A stretch of DNA of 64,000 nucleotides from Bradyrhizobium nivariense (GCF_029846715.1 NZ_JARVWW010000009.1:62001-126000); one strand, 5' to 3'. Positions 9,278 through 18,777 are shown, counted from the stretch's first letter. The notes: a model not told the origin generated them from the sequence alone. Program-made: numbers and translations.

Positions 9278-9396
9278 GTCGTCCTGGCGAAAGCCAGGAC
9301 CCATAACCACAGGGCATGGTTATAGGCACCCAATGGCCCCAGCGAGCCGCAACAATTCACAGTCGGGGTAATGGGTCCTGGCTTCGCCAGGACGAC
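9278..9396. repeat. Inverted-repeat element, GTCGTCC family, copy 1
   Basis: Arms at 9278-9304 and 9371-9396 are inverted copies differing by a single inserted base; each arm is itself a hairpin (TCCTGGC...GCCAGGA). The same design occurs at 63437-63557 with C/G substitutions. It ends five bases before the 3' end of hemA, so leftward transcripts from hemA run straight into it. Confidence 0.75.
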
Positions 9397-9401
9397 CGGA
9401 G

Positions 9402-10631
9402 TTACTCCGCCGCCAGCGACTTCTCGCGGAGCGGCAGGCCCAGGCGGTCCCACACCTGCAGCAGGGCTTCGGCGAGCTGATCGATCAGGCCGTCGTCGTG
9501 ATAGGGCGAGGGCGTGATGCGCAGGCGTTCGGTGCCCTTGGCCACCGTGGGATAATTGATCGGCTGGATGTAGATGCCGTGCTGTTCGAGCAAGAGGTCG
9601 GAGGCCTGCTTGCACTTCTCGGCATCGCCGATGAACAGCGGCACGATGTGGGTGTCGTTCGACATCACCGGCAGGCCGGCGGAATTGAGGATCGCCTTGA
9701 CCCGCGCGGCGCGGTCCTGGTGGCGCTCGCGCTCCCAGCTCGAAGTCTTCAGATGCTTGATCGCTGCGGTCGCGGCCGAGCAGATCGCCGGCGGCAGCGC
9801 GGTGGTGAAGATGAAGCCCGGCGCATAGGAGCGCACGGCGTCGATGATCTGGCCGTTGGCGGCGATGTAGCCGCCGAGGCAGCCGAACGCCTTGGCGAGC
9901 GTGCCCTCGAGAATGTCGATGCGATGCATCACGCCGTCGCGCTCGGCGATGCCGCCGCCGCGCGGACCGTACATGCCGACGGCGTGGACCTCGTCGACAT
10001 AGGTCATCGCGCCGTACTTCTCGGCGAGGTCGCAGATCTTGGCGAGCGGGGCGATGTCGCCGTCCATCGAATAAAGGCTCTCGCAGGCGATCAGCTTGGG
10101 CCGGCTCGGGCCCGCAGCCTTCAACTTCTCTTCGAGATCGGCGAGGTCGTTGTGGCGGAACACAACCCGCTCGCAGCCGGACTGGCGGATGCCCTCGATC
10201 ATCGAATTGTGGTTGAGCTCGTCCGACAGGATCAGGCAGTTCGGAATGAGCTTTGCGATGGTCGCAATGCCGGTCTGGTTCGAGACGTAGCCGGACGTGA
10301 ACAGCAGCGCGGCTTCCTTGCCGTGGAGATCGGCGAGCTCGGCCTCGAGCTGCACCAGCGGATGATGCGTGCCGGCGATGTTGCGGGTTCCCCCGGCGCC
10401 GGTGCCGACGCGGGTCGCGGTCTCGACCATCGCGCCGACCACCTTCGGGTGCTGGCCCATGCCGAGATAATCGTTGGAACACCAGATCACGACGTCGCGC
10501 TTGCCCTTGGGCGAGTGCCAGAGCGCATGCGGGAACCGGCCGGCGATGCGCTCGAGATCGGCGAACACCCGGTAGCGCCGCTCGGTGTGGAGCCGGTCAA
10601 GGGCGGAATTGAAAAACTGGCTGTAATCCAT
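9402..10631 (-). CDS. hemA: 5-aminolevulinate synthase
   Basis: A PLP enzyme that condenses glycine with succinyl-CoA to give 5-aminolevulinate, the first committed step of haem synthesis by the Shemin (C4) route used by alphaproteobacteria. Length is 409 residues, the family norm. Recognisable are the N-terminus [39 protein letters not shown] and the PLP-lysine motif TLAKAFG. The ATG at 10631 is preferred over the longer frame to 10739, which adds an unconserved leader. An FNR/FixK palindrome lies 134 bases upstream, consistent with low-oxygen induction. Confidence 0.96.
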   Translation of the reverse strand: MDYSQFFNSALDRLHTERRYRVFADLERIAGRFPHALWHSPKGKRDVVIWCSNDYLGMGQHPKVVGAMVETATRVGTGAGGTRNIAGTHHPLVQLEAELADLHGKEAALLFTSGYVSNQTGIATIAKLIPNCLILSDELNHNSMIEGIRQSGCERVVFRHNDLADLEEKLKAAGPSRPKLIACESLYSMDGDIAPLAKICDLAEKYGAMTYVDEVHAVGMYGPRGGGIAERDGVMHRIDILEGTLAKAFGCLGGYIAANGQIIDAVRSYAPGFIFTTALPPAICSAATAAIKHLKTSSWERERHQDRAARVKAILNSAGLPVMSNDTHIVPLFIGDAEKCKQASDLLLEQHGIYIQPINYPTVAKGTERLRITPSPYHDDGLIDQLAEALLQVWDRLGLPLREKSLAAE

Positions 10632-10764
10632 CGTCAAACCTGCAACGGAACTGACCAAAGGGCGGCATCTTCTTAGAGCTATTCCAGCTCTAATGTCTAT
10701 GCGGTATCCCACATTTGGACCTGCGGGGCATTTGGGCAAAATGCCCTATCGTGCGATTTGAAAC

Positions 10765-10778
10765 TTGATCCCGATCAA
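10765..10778. promoter_or_regulatory. FNR/FixK-type binding site upstream of hemA
   Basis: The palindrome TTGATCCCGATCAA matches the FNR/FixK consensus TTGA-N6-TCAA in all conserved positions. It lies in the 230-base gap between the HEAT gene and hemA. From memory, the B. japonicum hemA promoter was reported to carry an Fnr-like box and to respond to oxygen through FixLJ; here the site is read directly, its function is inferred. Confidence 0.8.
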
Positions 10779-10861
10779 GTTCGCGCGAGATGCAATGTTG
10801 CTCTGCACCATTCGCCGGCCGTCGCCATGCACATGATCGCGAATACGAAGCGGGCGAGCGG

Positions 10862-11479
10862 CTAGCTGCGAACTCTGATCGCCTGGTAGGCGCAAGCCGC
10901 GGATTTGCGAACGTGTCCATCGACGTCCTTCGTCAGCGACACCAGCGTGGGCAGGACATCCGGACCGCCGAAGGTCTCCGCGAGTTCGCAGGCCCAGGAT
11001 CGGTGCCGGGGAAGTTCGTCTTCGCAGAAAGCATCGAAAAGCAGCTGCCAATCGTTTGCGGCGGCGCCCTGCCGCAAGGTCCACGCAGCTTCCCTCCGAA
11101 CTGCAATCTCCGGGTCGCGCTTGTAGAGACCGAAGACCGTTTGGAAATCTGCATTGTTCCAGATTGCCGCCAGAGTGCGAAGTGCGCATTCGCGCGTCGG
11201 TGCTTCCGGCTCCTTCAAGAGCAGCAGCACCAAATCATGCGCTTCGGCGAGCTTCCATTGTTCGACGATGCCGCAGGTGGTGCGCCTGACGTAATCCGAC
11301 GTGTCGGAAAGGGCCGCGACAATGGTCGCGCGGAGTTCGTGCCCTCGCCTGTGCTGCCCAATGACCTCGATCGCGGTCCGCCGCACGAAGGCGTCGCTTG
11401 CCGTCGACAGTGCTCGAAGCTCGTTTATGACTTCGTCATCGTCACGTGAGATCAGGCGGCGGATGGCCTCATAGGTCAC
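10862..11479 (-). CDS. HEAT-repeat protein
   Basis: A 205-residue soluble all-helical protein made of repeats of about 30 residues with the HEAT/PBS-lyase signature (for example DAFVRRTAIEVIGQH, SDYVRRTTCGIVEQW, EIAVRREAAWTLRQG, DGHVRKSAACAYQAI). Such proteins are binding scaffolds; no enzymatic motif is visible. It starts at GTG with GGAG six bases upstream. It follows the MBL gene by 16 bases and is probably co-transcribed with it. Its end lies 84 bases from the FixK box, so hemA likely has its own promoter. The partner is unknown. Confidence 0.8.
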   Translation of the reverse strand: MTYEAIRRLISRDDDEVINELRALSTASDAFVRRTAIEVIGQHRRGHELRATIVAALSDTSDYVRRTTCGIVEQWKLAEAHDLVLLLLKEPEAPTRECALRTLAAIWNNADFQTVFGLYKRDPEIAVRREAAWTLRQGAAANDWQLLFDAFCEDELPRHRSWACELAETFGGPDVLPTLVSLTKDVDGHVRKSAACAYQAIRVRS

Positions 11480-11495
11480 TGGAGGCTCCAGGCGC

Positions 11496-12557
11496 TCAAG
11501 TCGTCTTGAACTGCAGCACGCCGTCCTTCATCTCCGCCGTCAGCCGTCCCTCGACGATCATGTAGTTGACGTGGGCGACCAGCTCGCCGGCAGCAAAACC
11601 CATCTGGTGTTCGTCCAGCACGTGCTTGTTGAACACGACGGGCACCAAGGCGCGCGAGGTCTGCGGCACCTCGCGGCAGGCTTCCGCGATCAGGCGGCAG
11701 CGCTCCTCGTGGTGATCGGCGAGCTGCTTGATGCGGGTCTTCAGCCCGTAGAACGGCACGCCGTGGCCCGGCAGCACCAGCACGTCATAGGGCAGCGTCG
11801 TGGTGAGGCTGGCGAGCGAGGCCAGATATTCGCCGAGCGAGTTCTGGTCGGGTTCGACCGCCCACACGCTGACATTCGGCGAGATCTTGCTCAGCACCTG
11901 GTCGGCCGAGAGGAACAGCTTGTCGTCGGCGCAATACAGCATCACCTGGTCGAGCGCGTGACCGCCGCCGGTGATCACTTTGAAGCGCCGCGTGCCGATC
12001 ACGACGTCCTCGCCATGCGAGATGCGGCGGTAGGACGGCGGCAGCACCGAGACGCGCTTGAGATAGTCCTGGCCGCGGCCGAGCAGTTTTTCGGTGAGCG
12101 ACTCGTCCATGCCGTGGCGGCGGAAGAACAGCCGTTGCGCCTCCTGCCGCTCCTCCGTGCCGCGGTTCTGGTGATAGACCGATTGCAGATATTCGACCTG
12201 CGACATCACCAGCGGGCAGTTGAATCGCTCGACGATCCACCCGGCCAGACCGACATGATCGGGATGGGAATGGGTCACGATCAGGCGCGTGATGTTGACG
12301 CCCTTCAGTGGACCGTCGAACAGCTTCGTCCAGGCCTCGATCGTCTCCTCGTTGCCGAAGCCGGTATCCACGATGGCATAGCCGTCGCCGTCGGCGAGCA
12401 GGTAGATGTTCACATGGTTGAGGCGGAACGGCAGCTTCAGCCGCGCCCACAACACGCCCGGCTTCACCTCGACGACCTCTTCGGGGCCGGGATGCTGTTC
12501 CCAGGGATAGCGCAGGGCCTCGGCGGAGGACTGCACGGTGTCGGTTTTTGCGTTCAT
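11496..12557 (-). CDS. MBL-fold metallo-hydrolase
   Basis: A 353-residue cytoplasmic metallo-beta-lactamase-fold hydrolase with the binuclear zinc motif THSHPDHVG (His96, His98, Asp100, His101), later ligands in GGGHALDQV, and a terminal LPGHGVPF histidine. The C-terminal ~80 residues form a helical domain, as in the lactamase/winged-helix subgroup that includes LACTB2-like hydrolases. The substrate may be a thioester or nucleic acid and cannot be told from sequence. It is probably the first gene of a two-gene unit with the HEAT protein. Confidence 0.85.
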   Translation of the reverse strand: MNAKTDTVQSSAEALRYPWEQHPGPEEVVEVKPGVLWARLKLPFRLNHVNIYLLADGDGYAIVDTGFGNEETIEAWTKLFDGPLKGVNITRLIVTHSHPDHVGLAGWIVERFNCPLVMSQVEYLQSVYHQNRGTEERQEAQRLFFRRHGMDESLTEKLLGRGQDYLKRVSVLPPSYRRISHGEDVVIGTRRFKVITGGGHALDQVMLYCADDKLFLSADQVLSKISPNVSVWAVEPDQNSLGEYLASLASLTTTLPYDVLVLPGHGVPFYGLKTRIKQLADHHEERCRLIAEACREVPQTSRALVPVVFNKHVLDEHQMGFAAGELVAHVNYMIVEGRLTAEMKDGVLQFKTT

Positions 12558-12652
12558 GCTACCGGCTTAAACCCAGTGGCTGCGGCGCGCCAGCCGAAAA
12601 AGGACGCTGGCGTGGCCCGCATAGCGGTCATTCCGGGCTACGGAAAGGCGGC

Positions 12653-14806
12653 CTACGCCGCCCGCATATTGTTGAGGAACGCGTCGATCTCTCCGCGCAG
12701 CATGTCGGCTTCGCGACGGAGTGCGTCGGAGGCGCCGAGCACTTCGTTCGCCGCTGCGCCGGCTTCCGCCGAAGCCGTGGAGACGCCGACGATGTTGCTG
12801 GAGACCTCGCTGGTGCCGCCGGCTGCATGCTGGATGTTGCGGGCGATCTCGCGGGTCGCAGCGCCCTGCTCCTCGACCGCGGCGGCGATCGTCGTGGTGA
12901 CGTCGTTGATCTCGCCGATGATCCGGCCGATGCCCTGGATGGCGCCGACCGCCGAAGTCGTCACTGACTGCATGCTGGCGATCTGGGTGCGGATCTCTTC
13001 CGTGGCCTTGGCGGTCTGGCTCGCCAAGCTCTTCACCTCGGAGGCGACCACCGCGAAGCCGCGGCCGGCCTCGCCCGCGCGCGCCGCCTCGATGGTGGCG
13101 TTGAGGGCGAGCAGATTGGTCTGCGAGGCGATGGTCTGGATCAAATCGACCACGACGCTGATGCGGCTCGCGCTGTCGGCAAGGCTCTGCACCGTGGCGT
13201 CCGTCGCACCGGCTTCGTCGACGGCCTTCCTGGCGATCGCGGCGGAGGTGATCACTTGCTTGCTGATCTCCTGGATCGAGGACGACAGCTGTTCGGTGCC
13301 TGACGACACGGTCTGCACGTTGACCGAAGTTTCCTCCGCGGCGGAAGCGACCGCGTTCACCAGCGCATTGGACTGGTCGGCGGTGGTCGACATGCTCTGC
13401 GCGGTCGTCTGCATCGAATTGGCCGACTGCGCGAGATTGTCGAGCGCGGAGCGCACTGTGTCTTCGAATTCGGCGATCTTCGCCTCCATGCGCGCGGCAC
13501 GCTCGGCCTTGGCGAGCCGATCCTTGTCCTGCTCGCCGGCAAGCGCCCGGGCTTCGATCATGCTGTCGCGGAACACCTGAAGCGTATCCGTCATCGCGCC
13601 GATCTCGTCATTGCGCTTGGCGCGCGCGATCTCGGTGTCGAGATCGCCGGCCGAGAGCAGCTGCATGGCGCGCTGCAGCCCGGTGATCCGGCGCAGGATG
13701 TTGCGCCCGACATAGAGCCAGACGAACAGCGCCGAGCCGACCAGCGTCACTGCGCCGAGTGCCAGCATCGTGGTCGTTGCCAGCGAGATCTCCTGCCGCG
13801 CCTGGAAGGTCGACGCGTTGGTCTCCTTCTGCACGCCCTCGACGAGCTGCTGCACGCTGATGCCGAGGCCGACATTGAGCTTGCGGGTCTCGTCCAGAAT
13901 GGTCTGGCCGTAGTCGATGGCGTCGAGCTCTTTCTGGCGGATCTTGAACACGCCGGTCTTGCCCTCGCCGAAGGCGAACAGCTTTTGCACGGCGTCGCGC
14001 ACCGCTTGCGTCGAGGCCAGGTTCGGCAGGTCCTCGAGGTTCGACTTGACGCGGTCGCGCGTCGCCTTGAACTCCTTCTCGATCGCCTCAAGCGTATCGC
14101 TGTTGTTGGCCGACAGCGCCGCCATCATGTCGGCGGCCATCAAATTGCCGTTGGCGGAGATGGTCGCGACCTGGGAGACGGTGGGGGCGGCTTCGGTGGC
14201 ATCATCGGCGGAAACTTCCGCCGCGCCGAGGATCGCGTTCAGGCGCGTTTGCGCATCCAGCATGGCGGGACCGGCCGCACCGACGAAGCTGAGCTGCACC
14301 TTGCGCAGCGCTTCATACTGCTTGTCGTGCAGTGCGCCGGTCTCGAGCCGCTCGCGCGCGGCCGACACCAGGCTCTGGGTCGCCTCGTCGATGCTCTTGG
14401 CGGTGTCGCGCAGCGCGGCCGCGATCTGCTTGTCGGCGCCGAGCTCGATGATCTCGCCAAGCTTGGCCATGGCGAGCTGCTGGATCTCCTGCACCTTCTT
14501 GGTGCGTTCGTTCAGCGCCTCGTCGGACGGCGATGCCAGGAGGCCCGGCCCCTGCGCCGCGAGCGTTGCGCTTTGCGATGCGAGTTGAAGGCTCGCGGAG
14601 AGGCGCGGAATGTCGCGGCCGCTCAGGTCCATCATGGTGCTGCCGAGATGGTTGAAGACGAAGCCGGCGCCGGCTGCGATCACGAGGCCCATGCCCGCGA
14701 TCACTGCGAAGGCCGTGAACAGGCTGCCGCGCACGCCCCATGTCGGCATTTTGAAACGAGGCCGGATACGACCAAGCAAACGGCCAAGGCCCAGACGGAT
14801 CGCCAT
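12653..14806 (-). CDS. Methyl-accepting chemotaxis protein
   Basis: A 717-residue chemoreceptor. An N-terminal membrane helix (about 27-50) is followed by a helical periplasmic sensor of about 300 residues, a second membrane helix near 350-370, a HAMP domain ([19 protein letters not shown]), and the cytoplasmic signalling hairpin, whose tip [19 protein letters not shown] is the CheA/CheW contact region. The GTG-free start at 14806 is preceded by GGGGGAA. The ligand is not evident; no pentapeptide tether for CheR is visible at the C-terminus (...NNMRAA). No che genes are adjacent, so it presumably joins arrays encoded elsewhere. Confidence 0.93.
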   Translation of the reverse strand: MAIRLGLGRLLGRIRPRFKMPTWGVRGSLFTAFAVIAGMGLVIAAGAGFVFNHLGSTMMDLSGRDIPRLSASLQLASQSATLAAQGPGLLASPSDEALNERTKKVQEIQQLAMAKLGEIIELGADKQIAAALRDTAKSIDEATQSLVSAARERLETGALHDKQYEALRKVQLSFVGAAGPAMLDAQTRLNAILGAAEVSADDATEAAPTVSQVATISANGNLMAADMMAALSANNSDTLEAIEKEFKATRDRVKSNLEDLPNLASTQAVRDAVQKLFAFGEGKTGVFKIRQKELDAIDYGQTILDETRKLNVGLGISVQQLVEGVQKETNASTFQARQEISLATTTMLALGAVTLVGSALFVWLYVGRNILRRITGLQRAMQLLSAGDLDTEIARAKRNDEIGAMTDTLQVFRDSMIEARALAGEQDKDRLAKAERAARMEAKIAEFEDTVRSALDNLAQSANSMQTTAQSMSTTADQSNALVNAVASAAEETSVNVQTVSSGTEQLSSSIQEISKQVITSAAIARKAVDEAGATDATVQSLADSASRISVVVDLIQTIASQTNLLALNATIEAARAGEAGRGFAVVASEVKSLASQTAKATEEIRTQIASMQSVTTSAVGAIQGIGRIIGEINDVTTTIAAAVEEQGAATREIARNIQHAAGGTSEVSSNIVGVSTASAEAGAAANEVLGASDALRREADMLRGEIDAFLNNMRAA

Positions 14807-14910
14807 CGAAATTCCCCCACGCGTGATTTTTATATTTTCGCCGCGGAGTATCCTTGGGGCGGGTTAAAAAATCGCAAGTTGCTCAATCGGTTGCCTCAGT
14901 TCCGCACAGC

Positions 14911-14942
14911 GAAAAGGAAAGGGCCGGCAAAGATGCCGGCCC
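14911..14942 (-). terminator. Intrinsic terminator of the outer-membrane protein gene
   Basis: GGGCCGGC-N6-GCCGGCCC (14921-14942) is a perfect 8-bp GC-rich hairpin. Read leftward, it is followed by CTTTCCTTTTC, an adequate U-rich tract. It lies 31 bases past the stop codon of the leftward beta-barrel gene. Confidence 0.8.
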
Positions 14943-14972
14943 TTGATGGCGAAAGAGATTTTTGAGGCGCGA

Positions 14973-15698
14973 TCAGTAGCGCGCGACCGCCGAGTTGGCC
15001 CAGTTGAAGCGGTAGTTGACGCCCGCCTTGATGGTGTGGTCGTCGGTGGTGAAGTTGCCGGTGCCCGCCAGCGGCCCCCCGGTGAAATGCGCGTCGCCGA
15101 AATTGTAGTACTGGTACTCGGCCTTGGCCGACCAGTTCGGGGCAAACATGTATTCGAGGCCGGCGCCGACGGTGTAGCCGTTGCGATGATCGCCCGTGAT
15201 GACGAAGGCGGCCGGCACGCCGCCAACCGTGACCTTCTCGTTGTTGTCGGAGTAGGCGTAGCCGCCCTTCACATAGAGCAGGCCCGGACCCCAGGTGTAG
15301 CCGACACGGCCGGTGATCGAGCCGAGGCCGCGCTGGTCGTTGGTGTAGGCAATGCCGCCCGGGAACACCGCGCCGACGCTGCCGGAGAGCCAGGAATACT
15401 GGCCTTCGACGCCGACCACGAAGTTCGGGTTGAACTGCCAGTCCGCGCCGACCTGTACGCCGCCGAGGAAACGGCCGTTGCCGTTGTTGCCGGTGGAGAG
15501 ACCGCTGAAATTGTTGTCGCTGGAGAACGCGCCGCCGACATGGCCACCGATGTAGAAACCGGTCCAGTTGTAGATCGGCGCGGCATAGGCGGGCGCGGGC
15601 GCCTTGTAGTAGTTGCGGTTACCGAGATCGGCACCGACCGCCGGCGCAGCAGCGCCCACCACAAGCAGCGCAACGGTCGCAAACAGAATCTTCTTCAT
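14973..15698 (-). CDS. Outer-membrane beta-barrel protein, Omp25/Omp31-like
   Basis: A 241-residue porin-like protein with a clear Sec signal (MKKILFATVALLVVGAAAPAVGA, read as two parts: KK plus hydrophobic core, cleavage after VGA). The mature part has alternating aromatic strands and glycine turns (NWTGFYIGGHVGGAF, GRVGYTWGPGLLYVKGGYAYS, WSAKAEYQYYNFGD) typical of the 8-stranded surface-antigen barrels abundant in Rhizobiales. The C-terminus is VARY rather than the more usual final Phe. It has its own terminator and a 223-base upstream region, so it is likely monocistronic. Confidence 0.88.
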   Translation of the reverse strand: MKKILFATVALLVVGAAAPAVGADLGNRNYYKAPAPAYAAPIYNWTGFYIGGHVGGAFSSDNNFSGLSTGNNGNGRFLGGVQVGADWQFNPNFVVGVEGQYSWLSGSVGAVFPGGIAYTNDQRGLGSITGRVGYTWGPGLLYVKGGYAYSDNNEKVTVGGVPAAFVITGDHRNGYTVGAGLEYMFAPNWSAKAEYQYYNFGDAHFTGGPLAGTGNFTTDDHTIKAGVNYRFNWANSAVARY

Positions 15699-15921
15699 AG
15701 TCCAAACTCCAACACTTTGGTCCCCGGCAGGCGCGCTTTCCGCGCCGTCGTTGGTTTTGCAGATAGCTCGCTTTTGACGAAAATGCTGTCACATGCATGG
15801 CACAGCGGCAGCGAACCTAACTTATTGGGCTGCAAATGATTTTCGTGCTTAATGGCAGCTTAAGAAATGCTGAAGGAAGGCTTAACTTTGCAGGCTGCGA
15901 GTAATCTGCATACGTCTTGCG

Positions 15922-16242
15922 TTAACCAAGACGGCGCCGCGCCTCATCGCGCATCTGTTCGCGGAATGCAGCGCGCTTTGCGGGCCGGTCTTCCTCGCGC
16001 ACGTCATGACGATCGAAGACGTCGAACTTCTCCAGGATCGGGTAGCGCTCGCTCGCCATCGCGAGCACGCGCAGCACCTTGGTCGCCGACGGTGTCGGGC
16101 CGCTCACTTCCCAGCGCCGGATGGTGTCGGCGCCGCCCTTCTCCGGCAATCCGCAAAGCCGGGCCATGTCGGCCGCGGTGAGCTTGCGCGCGAGCGCCTC
16201 GGAGAGGTCGTTGCGGAGTTGCTTCAGTTCGGGTCCGGTCAT
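15922..16242 (-). CDS. Small helix-turn-helix regulator, XRE-like
   Basis: A 106-residue protein. Residues 6-60 look like a Cro/CI-type helix-turn-helix: LTAADMARLCGLPEKGG followed by DTIRRWEVSGPTPSATKVLRVLAM. The tail is charged and arginine-rich. It ends 223 bases upstream of the barrel-protein gene start and has the same orientation. It is divergent from the 115-residue hypothetical gene and could control it, but no operator is obvious. Confidence 0.7.
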   Translation of the reverse strand: MTGPELKQLRNDLSEALARKLTAADMARLCGLPEKGGADTIRRWEVSGPTPSATKVLRVLAMASERYPILEKFDVFDRHDVREEDRPAKRAAFREQMRDEARRRLG

Positions 16243-16377
16243 GCTGCTTGGTCCAGGGAAGTGACTGAAGGCAATGCACTAACGCTGATTCGGGTCCAGC
16301 CGAAGGCGATGCGCGTAGCGATCGATGCGGCGTGCTAGTCTCGCGCTCGCCGGGCTCAGTGAAGGAAGGACAACCGC

Positions 16378-16725
16378 ATGCCCGTGTTCAAGCTGCCCCT
16401 GTCAGGTGACGTCGTGCAGTCCATCAACCCGATCACGTCATTCTTCAGTCCCACCGGCGGTCAGTTTGGTCTCATCAACATCACAGTCGGGCAATCCTCG
16501 GCGCCGGAGGTCGAGAAGGACCTGCTGTCAGATGTCGGCAGTTACGGCAAGCAGATCGGCCAGATCTCGGATGCGCTGCTCGTGGTGATCGAGCATCTGG
16601 AGGCGCTCGGCGACGGCGCACTCGGCGATGACAAGGCAGTCGCGGCCTTCAAGGAGCTAATGCATTCGGTCGCGACCGTGAAAGAGCGGCACAACCGCAA
16701 GGCCTGCCGCCCGCGGCGGCGCTGA
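16378..16725 (+). CDS. Conserved-looking hypothetical protein
   Basis: A 115-residue soluble protein I cannot assign. The ATG is preceded by GAAGGAAGGA. The middle is helical (EVEKDLLSDVGSYGKQIGQISDALLVVIEHLEAL) and the end is very basic (NRKACRPRRR). There is no signal peptide, membrane segment or metal motif. It is divergent from the small HTH regulator. Coding character (third-position GC and a good ribosome site) supports a real gene. Confidence 0.6.
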   Translation: MPVFKLPLSGDVVQSINPITSFFSPTGGQFGLINITVGQSSAPEVEKDLLSDVGSYGKQIGQISDALLVVIEHLEALGDGALGDDKAVAAFKELMHSVATVKERHNRKACRPRRR

Positions 16726-16844
16726 TCAGCCGCTCGAGCGCGCTCCGGCACCTTTGCGCGCACACGGAGTTATGAACGGGAGTGCTATGGAAATTTCCCG
16801 ATGAATGAACAGTTCGCACAACGGGGTCCACGGCGACGAAGGGA

Positions 16845-18116
16845 TCAGCCATGACAAGCGTCAAATTCGCGATTGCCGCACTTATCACGATCGGGCTGGC
16901 TACGGCCCCCTCCGTTGTCGAGGCGAAGAAGCACAGGCCCGCCAGATACTACAGCTCCGGCGTCGTGGCCCCGAGCTATGGCAGCGCTGGAGGGTCGATG
17001 GCCACGCAGTCGAGCGCTTACGGGAGCTCTGGACAGACGGTCGGGACGGTCACCGCACCGTCGGTCGGAACCTACAATTGGCCTTCGGTCGGCGTGACCA
17101 ACTCGGTCCCGACCTGGAACAACACCAACCCGCCGGTCAGATAGTGCGCGACTGCGCACGGTGGCGAACCAATACCGGTCACCGTGTGCCGGTCGCGCGA
17201 GGCCAGAGAGAAGATAGAGCGCGACCAGCAATGTCGCGACCGACAGCATCGTCGTCACCGAGACCGTGGCAGCGACCAGCCTTTCCTCGACCTTGTGTTC
17301 GTGCGCCAGCACATACACGGTCTTCGCCGTCGGCACCGCCGCGCAGATGACGGCGGCGACCGTATAGAGTGGGTTGAGGCTCAGGACCACACAGAGTCCG
17401 TAGACGATCACTGGCATCACCACCAGCTTCACGGCCGCGAGCGCGAACGATGCCTTCAGGTTCGATCGCAGGCCCTCGACCGATAGGCCAAGCCCGATGG
17501 CAAACAGTGCGCAGGGCGTGAGCGCAGCGGCAATCATGTTCAGATAGACAACGGCCGGCGCTGGAAACGGCAAGCCCGTGATCGCCCATCCGAGACCGAT
17601 GAGCGTAGACATGACCATCGGATTGAGCAGGATCTGCTTCACCAGTCCGGCCGAATGCGCAGCCCCGCGCGCATCTCTTTCCAGCAGAATGACCGTGAGC
17701 GGAAACATCACGCCGGCCACGAACACCGTCGCCACCGCCGCGGGCAAGACGGCGGGCTGGCCGTAGATCGCGTGCAGGATCGGCAGCGCCACGAAGCCGG
17801 TATTGGTCATCGCCGCGGCCATGCCATGGATGGTGCTGCTGGCGAGATCGTGCCTGCCACCCGCGCGCACCGCCAGGAACACCAGCGCAAAGCAGATCAG
17901 GGAGCCGCCGCCGAAGGCGAGCAGGAAACGCCATTCCAGCAGATTGCGTGCCGGCTCCTGCGCGATCGTGACGACCAGCAGCGCCGGCATCGCGACGTTG
18001 TAGGCGAAATGCACCAGGGCATCGGCAAGCGAGCGGGAGAGATAGCCGAGCGCTCCGGCGAGCCAGCCGGTGACGATGATCGCGAACACGGGAAGAATGA
18101 GGCTGGCGACCTCCAT
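16845..18116 (-). CDS. AEC-family (auxin efflux carrier-like) transporter with an atypical C-terminal run-on
   Basis: Inner-membrane carrier of the AEC family, which exports organic anions such as malate or malonate. Residues 1-305 give the usual ten hydrophobic segments, with NPMVMSTLIGLG and the C-terminal VCAAVPTAKT-like motif (ICAAVPTAKTVYVL, 257-270). Family members normally end near residue 310; here the frame continues about 113 residues of arginine-rich, non-hydrophobic sequence (HGDRYWFATVRSRALSDRR onward), lying antisense to the small secreted-protein gene. A neighbouring frame has a stop at 17179, so a late frameshift or lost stop is likely. Confidence 0.8.
   Translation of the reverse strand: MEVASLILPVFAIIVTGWLAGALGYLSRSLADALVHFAYNVAMPALLVVTIAQEPARNLLEWRFLLAFGGGSLICFALVFLAVRAGGRHDLASSTIHGMAAAMTNTGFVALPILHAIYGQPAVLPAAVATVFVAGVMFPLTVILLERDARGAAHSAGLVKQILLNPMVMSTLIGLGWAITGLPFPAPAVVYLNMIAAALTPCALFAIGLGLSVEGLRSNLKASFALAAVKLVVMPVIVYGLCVVLSLNPLYTVAAVICAAVPTAKTVYVLAHEHKVEERLVAATVSVTTMLSVATLLVALYLLSGLARPAHGDRYWFATVRSRALSDRRVGVVPGRDRVGHADRRPIVGSDRRCGDRPDRLSRAPVSARLRGHRPSSAAIARGHDAGAVVSGGPVLLRLDNGGGRSQPDRDKCGNREFDACHG
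16851..17144 (+). CDS. Small secreted protein of unknown function
   Basis: A 97-residue protein with a Sec signal (MTSVKFAIAALITIGLATA, cleavage around VEA) and a mature part rich in Ser, Gly, Tyr and Thr (YGSAGGSMATQSSAYGSSG), like many short cell-envelope proteins of Bradyrhizobium. It starts at ATG 16851 after GAAGGGATC. It lies wholly antisense to the C-terminal run-on of the AEC frame; its signal peptide and composition make it the more believable coding strand in this stretch. Confidence 0.6.
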   Translation: MTSVKFAIAALITIGLATAPSVVEAKKHRPARYYSSGVVAPSYGSAGGSMATQSSAYGSSGQTVGTVTAPSVGTYNWPSVGVTNSVPTWNNTNPPVR

Positions 18117-18218
18117 CCGGCTTCCCCTTGGCCAGGCAGCGCGATGCCATCCTAGCTTGGAGATGCGCCGTCGTCACGGCTCAACCGGATCGCGACGTTC
18201 GATCCGGTCCTTGCGATC

Positions 18219-18428
18219 TCAGGCGCCCCTGCGGCCCTGTTGGCCGATCACGCAGCGCCATCCGGCGAGGCGCTCGGCCGGATGCTGGTTCATCCATTGG
18301 GCGAGCTGCGGCGCACCCATCAGGCACGATTGCATCGAGACCTCGGCAAAGTCCGACGTGGTGACGATCTGCTCGTGGCAACTGGCCGGGGAGGCGAGGT
18401 TACAGAGCACGGCGACGATCTTGATCAC
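18219..18428 (-). CDS. Small hypothetical protein with four cysteines
   Basis: A 69-residue protein (start IKIVAVLCNLASPASC) with a hydrophobic N-terminus and four cysteines (about 9, 17, 34 and 58). It uses a GTG start that overlaps the TGA of the upstream 54-residue gene as GTGA, a translational-coupling arrangement. I have no functional assignment; the N-terminus could be a short secretion signal. The overlap with another small gene supports it being real. Confidence 0.5.
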   Translation of the reverse strand: MIKIVAVLCNLASPASCHEQIVTTSDFAEVSMQSCLMGAPQLAQWMNQHPAERLAGWRCVIGQQGRRGA

Positions 18429-18589
18429 GCGAAATTGCCCCCGTCGCCGCGGCGAACACTGGCTCCGGCCTCCCGTTCGCTGACCGGATCAGCCGGCGGG
18501 AAGATGCTGTCATAGATTGCGCGCGCTTCTCGAATGAGGCGCTCACGCTCGGGCTCGGATTTCGAGACAAACTGAATGACTTCGCCCAT
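18425..18589 (-). CDS. Small hypothetical protein
   Basis: A 54-residue protein starting MGEVIQFVSKSEPERERL. The ATG at 18589 is chosen over an upstream in-frame start at 18622 because GGAG lies six bases before it. It is hydrophilic and helical, without a recognised domain. It is coupled to the downstream 69-residue gene through a GTGA overlap. Function unknown. Confidence 0.5.
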   Translation of the reverse strand: MGEVIQFVSKSEPERERLIREARAIYDSIFPPADPVSEREAGASVRRGDGGNFA

Positions 18590-18777
18590 ATTCGCTCCAA
18601 ACATTGGTCGGTACGTCACCATTAAATGATGTGCGTCATGTTATGCATGTAGGACGCGGCTTGCCGCTTTGAAGCGGGAGCAACGGTGAGGGAACAATAA
18701 CAAGCGCGTGACTGCCCTGTTCCCAGGGCGAGCCGGCCGGAAAATCGGCGTCCAGTCGGAACCAAATACCGCTCGTC

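Noticed and set aside
5557..9306. Open frame of 1249 codons opposite the hybrid histidine kinase
   Set aside because: Antisense shadow; no recognisable motif and it crosses two gene ends. The minus strand gives a full SSF-PAS-kinase-receiver protein.
17179..18177. 332-codon leftward frame overlapping the AEC carrier
   Set aside because: Out-of-frame translation, rich in Arg and Gly; kept only as evidence that a nearby stop exists in another phase.
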